Assembly: GCF_014467235.1 (NCBI RefSeq) | Contig: NZ_NKHP01000007.1 | Coordinates: 124,001 to 188,000 of the forward strand | Direction of reading: 5' to 3' | Source: Xenorhabdus indica | GTDB taxonomy: Bacteria > Pseudomonadota > Gammaproteobacteria > Enterobacterales > Enterobacteriaceae | Length of the DNA stretch: 64,000 nt | In this document: positions 41,101-51,200 of the stretch, piece after piece | Layout of the letters: every line of letters starts with the position of its first letter | Numbering within the stretch: position 1 is the first letter of the stretch | Made by a program: the position numbers and the translations under genes | The notes under the pieces: model-generated | Seen by the model: only the letters and a program-made list of their open reading frames with translations | The model's database searches: none | What the model was told of the DNA's origin: nothing

Positions 41101-42220
41101 TCTGCGTCTGGTGATTGTCGGCGGGGAAAAAGCGGAACTGCGTCATTTTATGACCTGGCAATCGCTGCCGGAGACCCGTTCATGCCGCTGGATTAACTCT
41201 TATGGCCCAACGGAAACCACCGTTATTGCTACAGTGCTGAAATTGGATAGTACTTCTGTCTATAGCGCAGAAACTTTACCGATTGGCTATCCTCTCGCCA
41301 ACACGCGCATCTATCTCCTTGATACGCGTGGAGAACCTGTCCCGATGGGCGTTTCCGGTGAAATCTATATTGCAGGTGCTGGTGTGGCTCGCGGTTATCT
41401 CAATCAACCTGAACTCACGGCAGACCGTTTTGTCCCTGATCCATTTGCTGAATTATCAACCGAACCGTCACATGCCCGCATGTACAAAACCGGTGACCTA
41501 GGCCGCTGGCTGCCGGACGGTACGATTGAATATCTCGGACGCAATGATTTTCAGATCAAGCTCCGCGGATTCCGCATTGAACTAGGTGAAATCGAAACTC
41601 AACTAGCAGCTTGTGAGGGAGTCAAAGATGCTATCGCCATGGTTCGTGAAGATGAAACAGGTGATAAACGTCTGGTGGCTTATCTGGTGCCACACCCTGA
41701 TGCCGCGCTGGAAGTCGCCAGCTTACGCGAACAACTGAGCAATCATCTGCTGGATTACATGATCCCCAGTGCCTTTATCGTATTGGATGCTTTCCCGCTG
41801 AACCCGAACGGTAAACTGGATCGTAAATCTCTGCCTGCACCTGACCGTTCTGCTACTGCAACGCGGGAGTATGAAGCACCACAAGGAGAAGCAGAACAAC
41901 AACTGGCTGCTATCTGGCAAAACCTACTGGGACTGGAGTTGGTTGGTCGTCATGATGACTTCTTTGAACTTGGAGGAAATTCTTTATCAATCATGCAATT
42001 ATCAACGCGACTACATGAAGAATTCCATCTGGAAATCTCAATTGCAGATATTTTCCGTCATTCAACCTTATCCAAACTTGCTGAATTTATCCTGTCAAAA
42101 CAGGTAGAAACCTATTTTGATCAGGATATTGAAGAGATTCAAAAAGAGCTAGAAAACCTATCCGAAGAAGAGTTGCTTGCCATGCTAAATGGAGATCAAC
42201 CCAATGGAGGCCAACAATGA
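32162..42220 (+). CDS. paxB: NRPS, three modules (C-A-T-C-A-T-E/C-A-T), PaxB-like
   Basis: 3352-residue NRPS adding residues 2-4. Order: C (50-480, HHIISDG), A (specificity Asp706), T (Ser1062), C (1118-1550, HHIISDG), A (Asp1779), T (Ser2145), dual E/C (2215-2650), A (Asp2914), T (Ser3274), then a charged tail that may dock to PaxC. The E/C domain shows the diagnostic HHLLETKGD (from His2250) and HHLVCDH, so it should epimerise residue 3 before condensation. All three adenylation domains give the code DTSDIGSVIK, whose acidic Asp fits a basic substrate; lysine is inferred from the PAX family. The first two adenylation regions are nearly identical at DNA level. The stop overlaps the paxC start (ATGA). 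The ribosome site before 32162 is weak. Confidence 0.93.
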   Translation: MNNNELTSLPLAERKRLLELAKAAKLSRQHTQKAEIRPQARNGDVPLSWTQQRLWFLTQLDPAAQTAYHMSIGLHLQGQLNLNALQAALDRIVARHESLRTTFVTIEGTARQVIGDANSGFALTTEDISHLPAPEQQTTVEERAHLEAVKPFDFTCGPLLRGHLLRLAADEHVLLLTQHHIISDGWSVKILIHELSALYQAFSQGQPDPLPELKLQYADYVLWQQQWLQGDVLETQLNYWRNRLQGAPELLELPTDKPRPMQQSYRGNRVDLAFSPELSAGLKNLSQRHGTTLFMTLMAGWAVLLSRISGQSDLVIGTPIANRPQHELESLIGFFANTLALRIQLGDNPNVSELLAQVKNCALSAYAHQDLPFEQLVEALRPTRSLSHSPIFQVMLTLDNKSEQRNFELAGLKLSELPLVRESAYFDLTLSLNDTENGLMGDLEYASDLFDPATVERMARHLHTLLAAMVADDNQTVADLPLLTPPECTQLLTAFNTPTVSYPSDLLLQQLFEQQVADSPAATALVAGEQQLSYAELNRQANQLAHALIAAGVQPDDRVAICVERGVDMIVGLFAILKAGAGYVPLDPEYPTERLAYILSDCEPKLLLTQHHLQSRLTTNVPVWVMDDDDCLDYVAQQSDHNPEPQQRGLEPHHLAYIIYTSGSTGQPKGVMIEHRNVVNFVHVQRQTNALTPADRVLQFTSVAFDTTVSDIFATLAAGATLVLRPAHLRIPDNAFSQFLQTQAITVCDLPTAFWHLWVQEMAAGRCGFSASLRLVIVGGGKTELRHFNTWQSLAETRSCRWINSYGPTETTVIATVWQPAAPATCPAGSVPIGYPLINSRLYILDAQGQPVPVGVAGEIHIGGAGVARGYLNRPDLTAERFVADPFSEQPDARMYKTGDLGRWLPDGTIEYRERNDFQVKIRGFRIELGEIEAQLAQCDGVKDAVVTAHEDESGNKRLVAYLVPQPEITLDLVPLREQLSTRLMDYMLPGAYIILDAFPVTPNGKLDRNALPAPDSAALVRREYAAPQGEIEQTLAEIWQDLLGAEQIGRHDNFFELGGHSLLTVQVAARLREKLNLEVTLQDLFTHPVLADLAPSLVQAAQSVQPLILPADRQQPLPLSWAQQRLWFLAQLDSAAQAAYHIAGGLELHGALNLAALQAALDRIVARHEILRTTISVIDGEARQIISEAGRGFALRYHDLSPLSPAAQQMALEAATQAEARQDFDFAQGPLARAQLLKLADQHHILLVTQHHIISDGWSLAVLTKEFSALYQAFCQQQPDPLPLLPIQYADYALWQRQWLQGDRLDQQVNYWRNTLQDAPVLLELPTDRVRPLEQSYRGDLVRFTLSPALSTGLHALSQRHGTTLFMTLLAGWAVLLSRLSGQSDVVIGTPVANRQYRELEPLIGFFVNTLALRVRLEDNPTIQQLLARVKAHALDAYAHQDLPFEQLVEALQPPRSLSHSPIFQVMMVLDNTANKQRFTLPELTLSELPLDRKTTQFDLSLSLSDTENGLTGELEYASDLFDPATVERMAGHLHTLLAAMVADDNQTVADLPLLTPPERTQLLTAFNTPTVSYPSDLLLQQLFEQQVADSPAATALVAGEQQLSYAELNRQANQLAHALIAAGVQPDDRVAICVERGVDMIVGLFAILKAGAGYVPLDPEYPTERLAYILSDCEPKLLLTQHHLQSRLTTNVPVWVMDDDDCLDYVAQQSDHNPEPQQRGLEPHHLAYIIYTSGSTGQPKGVMIEHRNVVNFIHVQCQTNALTPADRVLQFTSVAFDTTVSDIFATLAAGATLVLRPAHLRIPDNAFSQFLQTQAITVCDLPTAFWHLWVQEMAAGRCGFSPSLRLVIVGGEKAELRHFNTWQSLAETRSCRWINSYGPTETTVIATVWQPATPTTCPAGSVPIGYPLTNSRLYILDAQGQPVPVGVAGEIHIGGAGVARGYLNRPDLTAERFVADPFSEQPDARMYKTGDLGRWLPDGTIEYRERNDFQVKIRGFRIELGEIEAQLAQCDGVKDAVVTAHEDESGNKRLVAYLIPQSAITQSAITQSATTLDIIQLREQLSTRLMEYMLPSAYVILDAFPVTPNGKLDRKALPVPDRSAIISREYQAPQGETEQQLASVWQALLGLEQVGRHDNFFELGGHSLLVVNLIEELRQRGFTLEVSTVFSSPTLMAMAARLMDTALDDTVTYDVPPNLITDDCQSITPQMLPLVTLTQDHIDQIVTHVSGGVTNVQDIYPVGPLQEGILFHHLLETKGDIYLDNLLMSFDSRARLDTFLLTLQQVIDRHDILRSAFHWNNLPEPVQVVYRHAPLPIIESELLSDIDTVQQLRDATDPRLIRMDITKAPLLSANVAKDPQTDCWHLALLYHHLVCDHLSLEMIFNEVEMLLLGQKDHLPPSLPYRNFIAQIRSVPMEKHQTYFHQLLGDVDEPTLPFDLLDIQGNHDEHDDSDENSKNENSKIEEAEFALDDELAHQIRDCARQQGVSAAVLFHVAWAQVLAQCSGREDVVFGTVLLGRSQRGTDTTQVLGMFINTLPVRILLQERTVQQVVQETYQQLSALLEHEQTPLAIAQRCSGIQAPQPLFSSLLNFRHSQRYDQQAGSPVWEGIQTFSSEERSNYPLSLDVDDFENGFALTAQCNRQVNPTRINVYMETALRALVTALQNRPKQPIQSITILPPAERTQLLVDFNRTNVDCPQDMLLQQLFEQQVALTPDAIALIHSKQISTEQIGEGQAGEEQQLTYKELNQRANQLAHALIAAGVQPDDRVAICVERGLDMVVGLFGILKAGAGYVPLDTDYPTERLNYILSDCAPKLLLTQKHLQTRLSTDVPVWNLDNHHHAELMAQQPTHNPEPQQLGLEPHHLAYIIYTSGSTGQPKGVMIEHRNVVNFVHVQRQTNELTPADRVLQFTSVAFDTTVSDIFATLAAGATLVLRPSEMRVPDSAFARFLQQQKITVTDLPTAFWHLWVQEMAAGRCGFSPSLRLVIVGGEKAELRHFMTWQSLPETRSCRWINSYGPTETTVIATVLKLDSTSVYSAETLPIGYPLANTRIYLLDTRGEPVPMGVSGEIYIAGAGVARGYLNQPELTADRFVPDPFAELSTEPSHARMYKTGDLGRWLPDGTIEYLGRNDFQIKLRGFRIELGEIETQLAACEGVKDAIAMVREDETGDKRLVAYLVPHPDAALEVASLREQLSNHLLDYMIPSAFIVLDAFPLNPNGKLDRKSLPAPDRSATATREYEAPQGEAEQQLAAIWQNLLGLELVGRHDDFFELGGNSLSIMQLSTRLHEEFHLEISIADIFRHSTLSKLAEFILSKQVETYFDQDIEEIQKELENLSEEELLAMLNGDQPNGGQQ
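33461..35050 (+). repeat. Duplicated adenylation-domain block, copy 1 (partner 36680-38269)
   Basis: From gacaccgaaaacgggtta to gtctggtggcctatctg this block matches 36680-38269 with only scattered differences, at a constant offset of 3219 bases (1073 codons, one module). It covers the end of the condensation domain and nearly all of the adenylation domain. Confidence 0.9.
36680..38269 (+). repeat. Duplicated adenylation-domain block, copy 2 (partner 33461-35050)
   Basis: Second copy of the block in the next PaxB module. Sequence just outside diverges sharply, especially after 38269, where copy 2 carries a 15-base tandem repeat and copy 1 does not. The same DNA is recognisable with more differences in the first adenylation domain of paxC (about 43980-45010). 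Confidence 0.9.
38274..38318 (+). repeat. Three in-frame 15-base repeats in a PaxB A-domain tail
   Basis: cacaatctgcaataa occurs twice exactly and once in diverged form (cacagtccgcaacaa), encoding a QSAIT-type pentapeptide three times before LDIIQLREQL. It lengthens the loop in the C-terminal subdomain of the second PaxB adenylation domain by about ten residues relative to its neighbours. Confidence 0.9.
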
Positions 42221-45200
42221 ATAAAAATGAACAAACACTAAATCAATTAAGGCAAGCAGTACTCCAGAAGAAACTAAAAGAACGTATTCAAAGCAGCCTG
42301 ACCGCAGAAAAAGATCAGATCCCTGCCAGAGATCCACAGCAGGAAATACCATTATCCTGGGCGCAACAGCGCCTATGGTTCCTTGCTCAATTAGATCCGG
42401 CGGCGCTGACAGCGTACCACATTCCAACCGCTCTCCATCTGCAAGGTCATCTGAACAAGCCGGCCTTACAGGCCGCGCTGGATCGGATTGTCGCTCGTCA
42501 TGAGATCTTGCGTACTACGATGACATCGGCTGCGCATACACCAACGACATTGACAGAAAATAAAGTCAAGGTTGAAGGAAAAACCGGGGCGGAAGGAGGG
42601 GCCCTGCAAATCGTTCATCATGCGGATTATGGTTTTTCTTTAATGACTGAAGATCTCAGCCGGTTAACCAAAGATGAACAGCAGGCGACGATTCAGAGTG
42701 CCATGCAGTTTGAAGCGACCCACCCCTTTGATTTTGAAAACGGCCCCTTAATACGGGGGCAATTATTCAAGCTCGCAGAAGATGAACATACCCTGCTATT
42801 AACTCAGCACCACATTATTTCGGATGGTTGGTCAGTCAACGTGTTAATGCAGGAATTTTCCACCCTTTACCAAAGTTTCTGCCACGGGATGCCTGACCCA
42901 TTACCCCCACTAAGGATCCAATATGCTGATTATACTCTCTGGCAACGGCAGAAATTACAGGGTAAAGCGCTGGAGAAACAACTGGATTACTGGCGTAGCG
43001 CTCTACAAGATGCCCCGGCACTTTTGACACTTCCGACTGACAGACCTCGTCCTTCACGGCAAACCTATGCCGGAGGAGAGGCTATCGTTACGTTGTCACC
43101 AGATTTGACCGGAAAATTAAAGGCTTTCGCTCAACGTCATGGCGCTACTTTATTTATGACCTTGCTGGCAGGATGGTCAATATTACTTTCCCGCCTGAGT
43201 GGACAAGATGATGTAGTCATAGGCACTCCCGTAGCTAATCGCAAACATCGCGATCTGGAACCGTTAATCGGCTTTTTTGTCAATACCTTAGCGTTACGGG
43301 TTCAATTACAGAATAATCCCACTGTCAGCGAATTACTGGCACATGTGAAAGCACATACTCTGCAGGCTTTTGAACATCAGGATTTTCCATTTGAACAATT
43401 AGTTGAAGCATTAAAACCACCCCGCAGCCTGAGTTATAGTCCTATCTTTCAGGTTATGCTGTCACTGGATAATACTCCCGGCCAACAGCAGTTTGAGCTG
43501 CCAGAATTAACCATCAGTGAACTGGATCTATCCGAAGACAGTTCACACTTTGATCTTTCCTTATCACTCCATGACACCGAAAATGGATTAATCGGTGAAC
43601 TGGAATATGCCAGCGATCTGTTTGACCAGACCACCATGAAACGTATGGCAGGTTATCTGCAAACGCTTCTGGCCGCTATGGTTAGCGATGATTCACAACG
43701 TGTGGCAGATCTTCCACTGCTGATGCCCCATGAACGAACCCAATTACTGGCAGATTTCAATGCCAGAGAGGCCTGTTTTCCACAAGATAGGTTGCTCCAA
43801 CAGTTCCTTGAGCAACAGGTCGGGCATTCACCTGATACTATTGCGTTGATTAGCGGTAAAGAGCAACTTAGTTATGCTGAACTGAACCAGCGAGCTAACC
43901 AACTGGCCCATGCTCTGATTACCGCTGGTGTGCAGCCGGATGACCGCGTGGCGATTTGTGTCGGGCGTGGGCCGGACATGATTATTGGCCTGTTCGGTAT
44001 CCTGAAAGCTGGTGCCGGTTATGTACCATTAGATCCTGAATACCCCACTGAACGTCTGGCTTACATTCTGTCAGATTGTGAACCTAAATTATTATTGACT
44101 CAGCATCACTTACAAAGCCGTTTAACGACCAACGTCCCTGTCTGGGTCATGGATGATGATGACTGTCTGGATTATGTGGCACAACAGCCCAACCACAATC
44201 CCGAACCACAACAACGGGGATTGAAACCCCATCATCTGGCCTATATCATCTACACCTCCGGCTCGACCGGGCAGCCGAAAGGCGTCATGATTGAACACCG
44301 CAATGTGGTCAATTTTGTGCATGTCCAGTGTCAAACCAATGAACTGACCCCGGCGGATCGGGTACTGCAATTTACCTCAGTGGCCTTTGATACCACTGTC
44401 TCCGATATTTTTGCCACCCTGGCCGTCGGAGCAACATTAGTGCTGAGAGATGCTCATCTGCGCATTCCTGACAAAAACTTCAGCCAATTCTTACAGGAAC
44501 AAGCGATCACCGTTTCCGATTTACCCACCGCATTCTGGCACCTGTGGGTACAGGAGATGGCGGCTGGCCGCTGTGGTTTCAGTACTTCTTTACGGCTGGT
44601 GATTGTCGGTGGGGAAAAAGCCGAACTCCGTCACTTCAACACCTGGCAATCGTTAGCGGAAACCCAATCCTGCCGTTGGATAAACTCTTATGGCCCAACG
44701 GAAACCACAGTGATTGCCACAGTATGGAAACCGGACAGTCACTCCCCTTGTCTGACGGGTACAGTCCCTATTGGATACCCGCTCACCAATACCCGCATTT
44801 ATATCCTCAATACTCAGGGACAACCTGTACCCATTGGTGTTACGGGTGAAATCTATATCGGTGGCTTAGGCGTGGCCCGCGGGTATCTGAACCGCTCTGA
44901 CCTCACCGCTGAGCGGTTCGTGACTGATCCATTCAGTGAACAGCCTGATGCCCGGATGTATAAAACCGGGGACTTAGGCCGTTGGCTGCCTGATGGCACG
45001 ATTGAATATCTGGAGCGTAATGATTTCCAAGTCAAGATCCGAGGTTTCCGCATTGAACTGGGCGAAATTGAAACACAACTGGCTAAATGTGATGGTGTCA
45101 AAGATGTCGTCGTTACCGTGCATGAAGACGAAAGCGGCAATAAACGTCTGGTGGCGTATCTGGTGCCACAATTTACAACAACACAATTTACAACAACACA

Positions 45201-48200
45201 GTCCGCAACAACACTGGATATCATTCAGTTGCGTGAACAATTAAGCACTCAATTGATGGAATATATGCTACCAAGCGCATATGTCATTCTGGATGCCTTC
45301 CCCCTGACGCCTAACGGAAAGGTTGATCGCAAGGCACTGCCAGCCCCTGATAGTAGGGCTATCATCAGCCGGGAATATCAGGCTCCAGCAGGAGACGCGG
45401 AACAACAACTGGCAACAGTCTGGCAAGAATTGCTCGGAGTGGAACACGTTGGGCGTCATGACAATTTCTTTGAGCTAGGAGGCCACTCATTATTAGTCGT
45501 CAGCCTGATCGAACAGCTACGTCAGCGCAATTGTGCTCTTGATGTCAGTGCTGTTTTCTCCGCGCCAACATTGGCTGCGATGGCAACGCATCTAACGGCG
45601 CACGCTGGTTCAGAGGCAAACAGTCCGGTTGTGCCACCAAACCTGATCCCAACTAACTGTCAAGCAATTACACCGGACATGCTGCCATTAGTCACGTTGT
45701 CACAAGGTAATATTGATCAGATAGTCGCTCAGGTAACAGGTGGTGTCAGCAATATTCAGGATATCTACCCACTCGGTCCATTACAGCAAGGGATTTTGTT
45801 CCAGCATTTACTGGAAACCGAAGGCGATATTTATCTCGATAGCGTCATCATGACTTTTGACAGCCGCCAACGTCTGGATACTTTCCTGCTGGCTATGCAA
45901 AAAGTTATCGATCGTCATGATATCCTGCGAAGTGCCGTCCAATGGCATAACTTGCCAGAGCCAGTTCAGGTGGTTTACCGTCATGCACCACTTCCTGTTA
46001 AAGAATTAACACTGTCAGGAGAAGGCAGCGCAGAACAACAACTGCGCCATCATACCGACTCTCATTCGACACGTATGGATATTACAAGAGCGCCATTATT
46101 GTCCGCCAGTATTGCGCCAGAGCGTTCTTTACAACACCATTCTTCACAAAATCCGCGTTGGTTACTGGCTTTACAGCACCATCACCTGGTTTGTGATCAT
46201 TTGTCACTGGAAGTGATATTCGACGAAGTTGAAGCCTTATTACTGGGACAAAGCGAAGACTTACCTGCGCCCTTGCCTTATCGCAATTTTATCGCTCAGA
46301 CCAAAAACATTCCGTTGGAAAATCATCAGGCTTATTTCCAACAACTGTTGGGAGATGTGGAAGAGCCGACTCTGCCTTTTGGACTGCTTGATATACAGGG
46401 CAGCCGTCACCAGATTGCAGAAGCTGTTTTCACACTGGACAATGAGTTGGCGCAAACGCTACGGGATTGTGCCCGCCAGCAAGGTGTCAGTGCTGCGGTT
46501 TTGTTTCATGTTGCCTGGGCACAGGTACTGGCGAAATGCAGCGGCCGGGATGATGTGATCTTCGGGACTGTTTTATTGGGACGGTTACAAGGTGGGGAAG
46601 ACACGGCAAGAATACTGGGAATGTTCATCAACACATTACCTGTCCGCATAACGCTACAGGATCGTTCAGTTCAACAAACGGTACAGGAAGCGTACCAGCA
46701 ACTCAGCAAATTGCTGGCACATGAACAGGCTCCTTTGGCGGTTGTCCAGCGTTGCAGCAATATTCCAGCTTCTCTGCCTTTATTTAACAGCCTGCTTAAT
46801 TTTCGTCATAATTCGAGCGACAACGAGCACGCTATATCACCGGCCTGGGAAGGGATACAGACTCTTGACACCGGAGAGCTCAGCAATTATCCCTTGTCAC
46901 TGGATGTGGATGATTTTGATGATGGCTTCTCACTGACTGCTCAGTGTAGCCAGCAAATCGATCCTGCCCGCATTAACGCCTATATGGACGTTGCATTAAG
47001 AGGGCTGGTGCGCGCATTGCAAAATGCCCCTGAGCAAAATATTCAGTCTATCCCGGTTCTGCCATCCGCTGAACGTCGCCAGTTACTGGTAGATTTCAAT
47101 GGTGCCAGTGTCGCTTCTCCACAAGATATACGGCTGTTGCAACAACTGCTTGAACAACAGGCCTCTCTCTCACCCGATGCCATTGCGCTGGTCAGCGGTG
47201 AAGAGCATCTCAGTTATACAGAACTGAACCAACGTGCCAACCAACTGGCGCACGCACTGATTTCAGCAGGTGTACAACCTGATGACCGCGTCGCTTTCTG
47301 TGTCGAACGCAGTCTGGATATGGTGATTGCCATGTTGGCAATATTAAAATCCGGTGCGGGCTATGTACCACTGGATAGCGAATATCCGGTAGTGCGATTG
47401 GCTTATATTCTGTCAGACAGCCAGCCTAAGCTGTTACTGACCCAACAGCACCTACAAACGCGTTTATCAACGGATATACCAACCTGGATACTGGACAGTG
47501 ACAACCATCTGGCTGCGATGGCACAACAACCGGCATACAACCCTGATCCGTACCAGCTAGGGCTGGAACCACACCATCTGGCCTATATCATCTATACCTC
47601 CGGCTCAACCGGCCAACCAAAAGGTGTGATGATTGAACATCACAATGTGGTCAATTTTGTTCACGTCCAATGCCAGACCAACGAACTGACATCATCTGAC
47701 CGTGTACTGCAATTTACGTCTGTTGCCTTTGACACCACCGTCTCCGACATTTTTGCCACACTGGCGGTTGGTGCAACTTTAGTTCTGCGCTCTGCGGATC
47801 TGCGCATACCCGATATCACCTTTACCGAATTCCTGCGGGAACAACAAATCACTGTTTCCGATCTCCCGACCGCCTTCTGGCACTTATGGGTACAGGAGAT
47901 GGCAGCAGGACGTTGCGGTTTCAGCCCATATTTGCGCTTGGTGATCGTTGGCGGTGAAAAAGCCGAACTTCGCCATTTCTTAACCTGGCAATCCATGCCG
48001 GAAACTCATTCATGCCAATGGATTAACTCTTACGGCCCGACGGAAACTACGGTTATCGCTACTGTTCTTAAGCTGGATAGTCATTCACCTTACATGGCAG
48101 AAATTCTGCCGATTGGTTACCCGCTCACCAATAGCCGGATCTATATTCTGGATAAAGACAGACAACCCGTTCCTCTTGGTGTTGCTGGTGAAATTCATAT

Positions 48201-51200
48201 CGGTGGCGCCGGGGTTGCCCGTGGTTATCTGAATCGTCTCGATCTTACCGCCGAACGTTTTGTCCCTGATACATTCAGCGAACAACCGCATGCCCGCATG
48301 TACAAAACCGGTGATTTAGGCCGCTGGCTACCGAACGGGACAATTGAATATCTGGAACGCAATGACTTTCAGGTCAAAATCCGCGGATACCGGATTGAAT
48401 TGGGAGAAATTGAAGCTCAACTGGCGGCCTGTGATGGAGTCAAAGATGCCATCGTTATCGCACGTGAAGATGAAAACGGTGATAAACGTTTGGTCGCCTA
48501 TCTGATACCCCAACCGAAAATAACATTGGATATTGTTCAGCTACGTGAACAGCTTGGCGCCCGTCTGATGGAATACATGCTGCCTGGCGCCTTTGTGGTT
48601 CTGGACGCCTTCCCGCTGACTCCGAACGGTAAACTGGATCGTCAGGCCCTGCCAGAGCCGGATCGCTCTGCAATTGTCAGCCGTGAATATCAGGCTCCTC
48701 AAGGGGAAACTGAGCAACTTTTAGCAACTATCTGGCAGACTTTGTTGAGGTTAGAGCAAGTCGGACGGTATGACAATTTCTTTGAATTGGGTGGGCATTC
48801 ACTGTTAGTGGTTAGTCTGATTGAACAGTTGCGCCAGCGTGGTTTTACTTTGGCAATCGGTGCCGTCTTCTCTTCTCCCTCATTGATGGCAATGGCAGAA
48901 CGTTTGACAAAAACAGCAGCCAGTGACGGCATTACCTATGATGTTCCCCCTAATCTTATCTCTGATAACTGCCAGGCTATCACACCGGATATGTTGCCGT
49001 TGGTCACGCTGACGCAAGACAACATTGATCAGATTGTGGATCAAGTTGCCGGTGGCGTTGCCAATATTCAGGATATTTATCCATTGGGGCCATTACAGGA
49101 GGGTATCCTGTTCCACCATTTACTGGAAACAACCGGCGATACCTATCTGGACAATCTGTTGATGACTTTCGACAACCGTGCACGTCTGGATGAGTTTTTG
49201 CAGACAGTACAACAGGTCATCGCCCGCCATGATATTCTGCGCAGTGCAGTGTATTGGGAAAATCTGCCGGAGCCGGTACAAGTGGTTCATCGCCACGCAT
49301 CAATGCCTGTCACAGAACTGGAATTGTCATCTGAAACTGACGCTGAACAACAACTGCGCGATTATACCGATCCTGACGTGGTACGCATGGATGTCACCAA
49401 AGCCCCCTTATTGTCCGCCAGCATCGCTAAAGATCCGCATAGTGACAAGTGGCTGTTATCCTTGCTGCATCATCATTTAGTCTGCGACCATTTATCGCTG
49501 AAATTGGTATTTAATGAAGTCAATACCTTGCTACAGGGAAAAAGTGAGCAATTGCCAACGCCTTTACCCTATCGCAATTTTATTGCCCAGACGAAAAATG
49601 TTCCCCTTGAGCAGCATCAGAGCTACTTCCGGCAGCTACTCGGTGATGTAGAAGAACCTACCCTGCCATTTGGTTTACTCGATATTCAGAATAATAACGA
49701 TGAAATTGTGGAAAATGTTCTGACATTGGATGATGACTTGGTTCAAATGATCCAGCAATGTGCCCGCCAGCAGGGTGTCAGCACTGCGGTCTTGTTCCAT
49801 GTTGCCTGGGCTCAGGTACTGGCACAATGCAGTGGTCGTGATGATGTCGTCTTCGGAACAGTGTTACTGGGAAGATTACAGAGTGGAGAAGAGACAGAGC
49901 GAATATTAGGGATGTTTATCAACACATTGCCTGTCCGGGTTATTCTGCGGGAACGCAATGTTCAACAAACAGTACAAGATACTTACAAACAACTCAGTAC
50001 ATTACTGATACATGAACAAGCCCCTTTGGCGATTGCTCAACGTTGCAGTGGCATTCCCGCTTCTCTGCCGTTATTTAACAGTCTGCTCAATTTCCGTCAT
50101 AGCTCAGATGAGTCTGATGAAGATGAACAGGCGCTCTCATCAATCTGGGAAGGGATTGAAACACTCAACACGAAAGAGTCACGCAGCAATTATCCTTTAT
50201 CACTGGATGTTGATGCTTATGAGGATGGATTTGAACTGACTGCTCAGTGTAACCAGCAAATAGACCCTGCTCGCATTAATGCCTATGTGGTGACCGCACT
50301 AAGAGAATTAGTGACCGCACTGCAAAGCACACCGAAACAGGCTATTCAGACAATCACTATCTTGCCACCAGAAGAACACACTCAGTTAATGGTAGATTTC
50401 AACGGTGTTGAGATTGTTTATCCGCAAAATATGCTGCTCCATCAGTTATTCGAACAACAAGCCGTTGTTTCACCTGATGCCATTGCCCTGATAAGTGGTG
50501 AAGAACAACTCAGTTACACTGAGCTGAACCAACGTGCTAACCAGTTAGCCCACACTCTGATTGCCGCGGGAGTGCAACCGGATGATCGGGTAGCTATTTG
50601 TGTTGAACGCAGTCTGGATATGATCATCGGCCTATTCGGGATACTGAAAGCCGGTGCCGGTTATGTACCACTGGACACAGATTATCCGACCGAGAGGTTG
50701 AGCTATATTCTGGCAGACTGCAAACCAAAATTGTTACTGACTCAGCAACATTTACAAAATCGTCTGACAACTCACGTACCGGTTTGGTTAATGGATGGTG
50801 AAGATTATTTAACTGCCGTAGCACAACATTGCACCCATAACACTGAACCGCATTTGTCAGGGCTGTCTCCGCATCATCTGGCCTATATCATCTATACCTC
50901 CGGCTCGACCGGCCAACCGAAAGGCGTGATGATTGAGCACCGCAATGTCGTTAATTTTGTTCATGTCCAACGCCAGACTAACGAACTGACACCAACTGAC
51001 CGCGTGCTGCAATTTACGTCTGTGGCTTTTGACACCACCGTCTCCGATATTTTTGCCACACTGGCGACAGGTGCGACTTTAATTCTGCGACCGGCAGATC
51101 TTCGTGTACCAGATAGCAACTTTGCCCGTTTCTTACAGGAACAGAAAATCACCGTTACTGACCTCCCCACTGCCTTCTGGCATCAATGGGTACAAGAATT

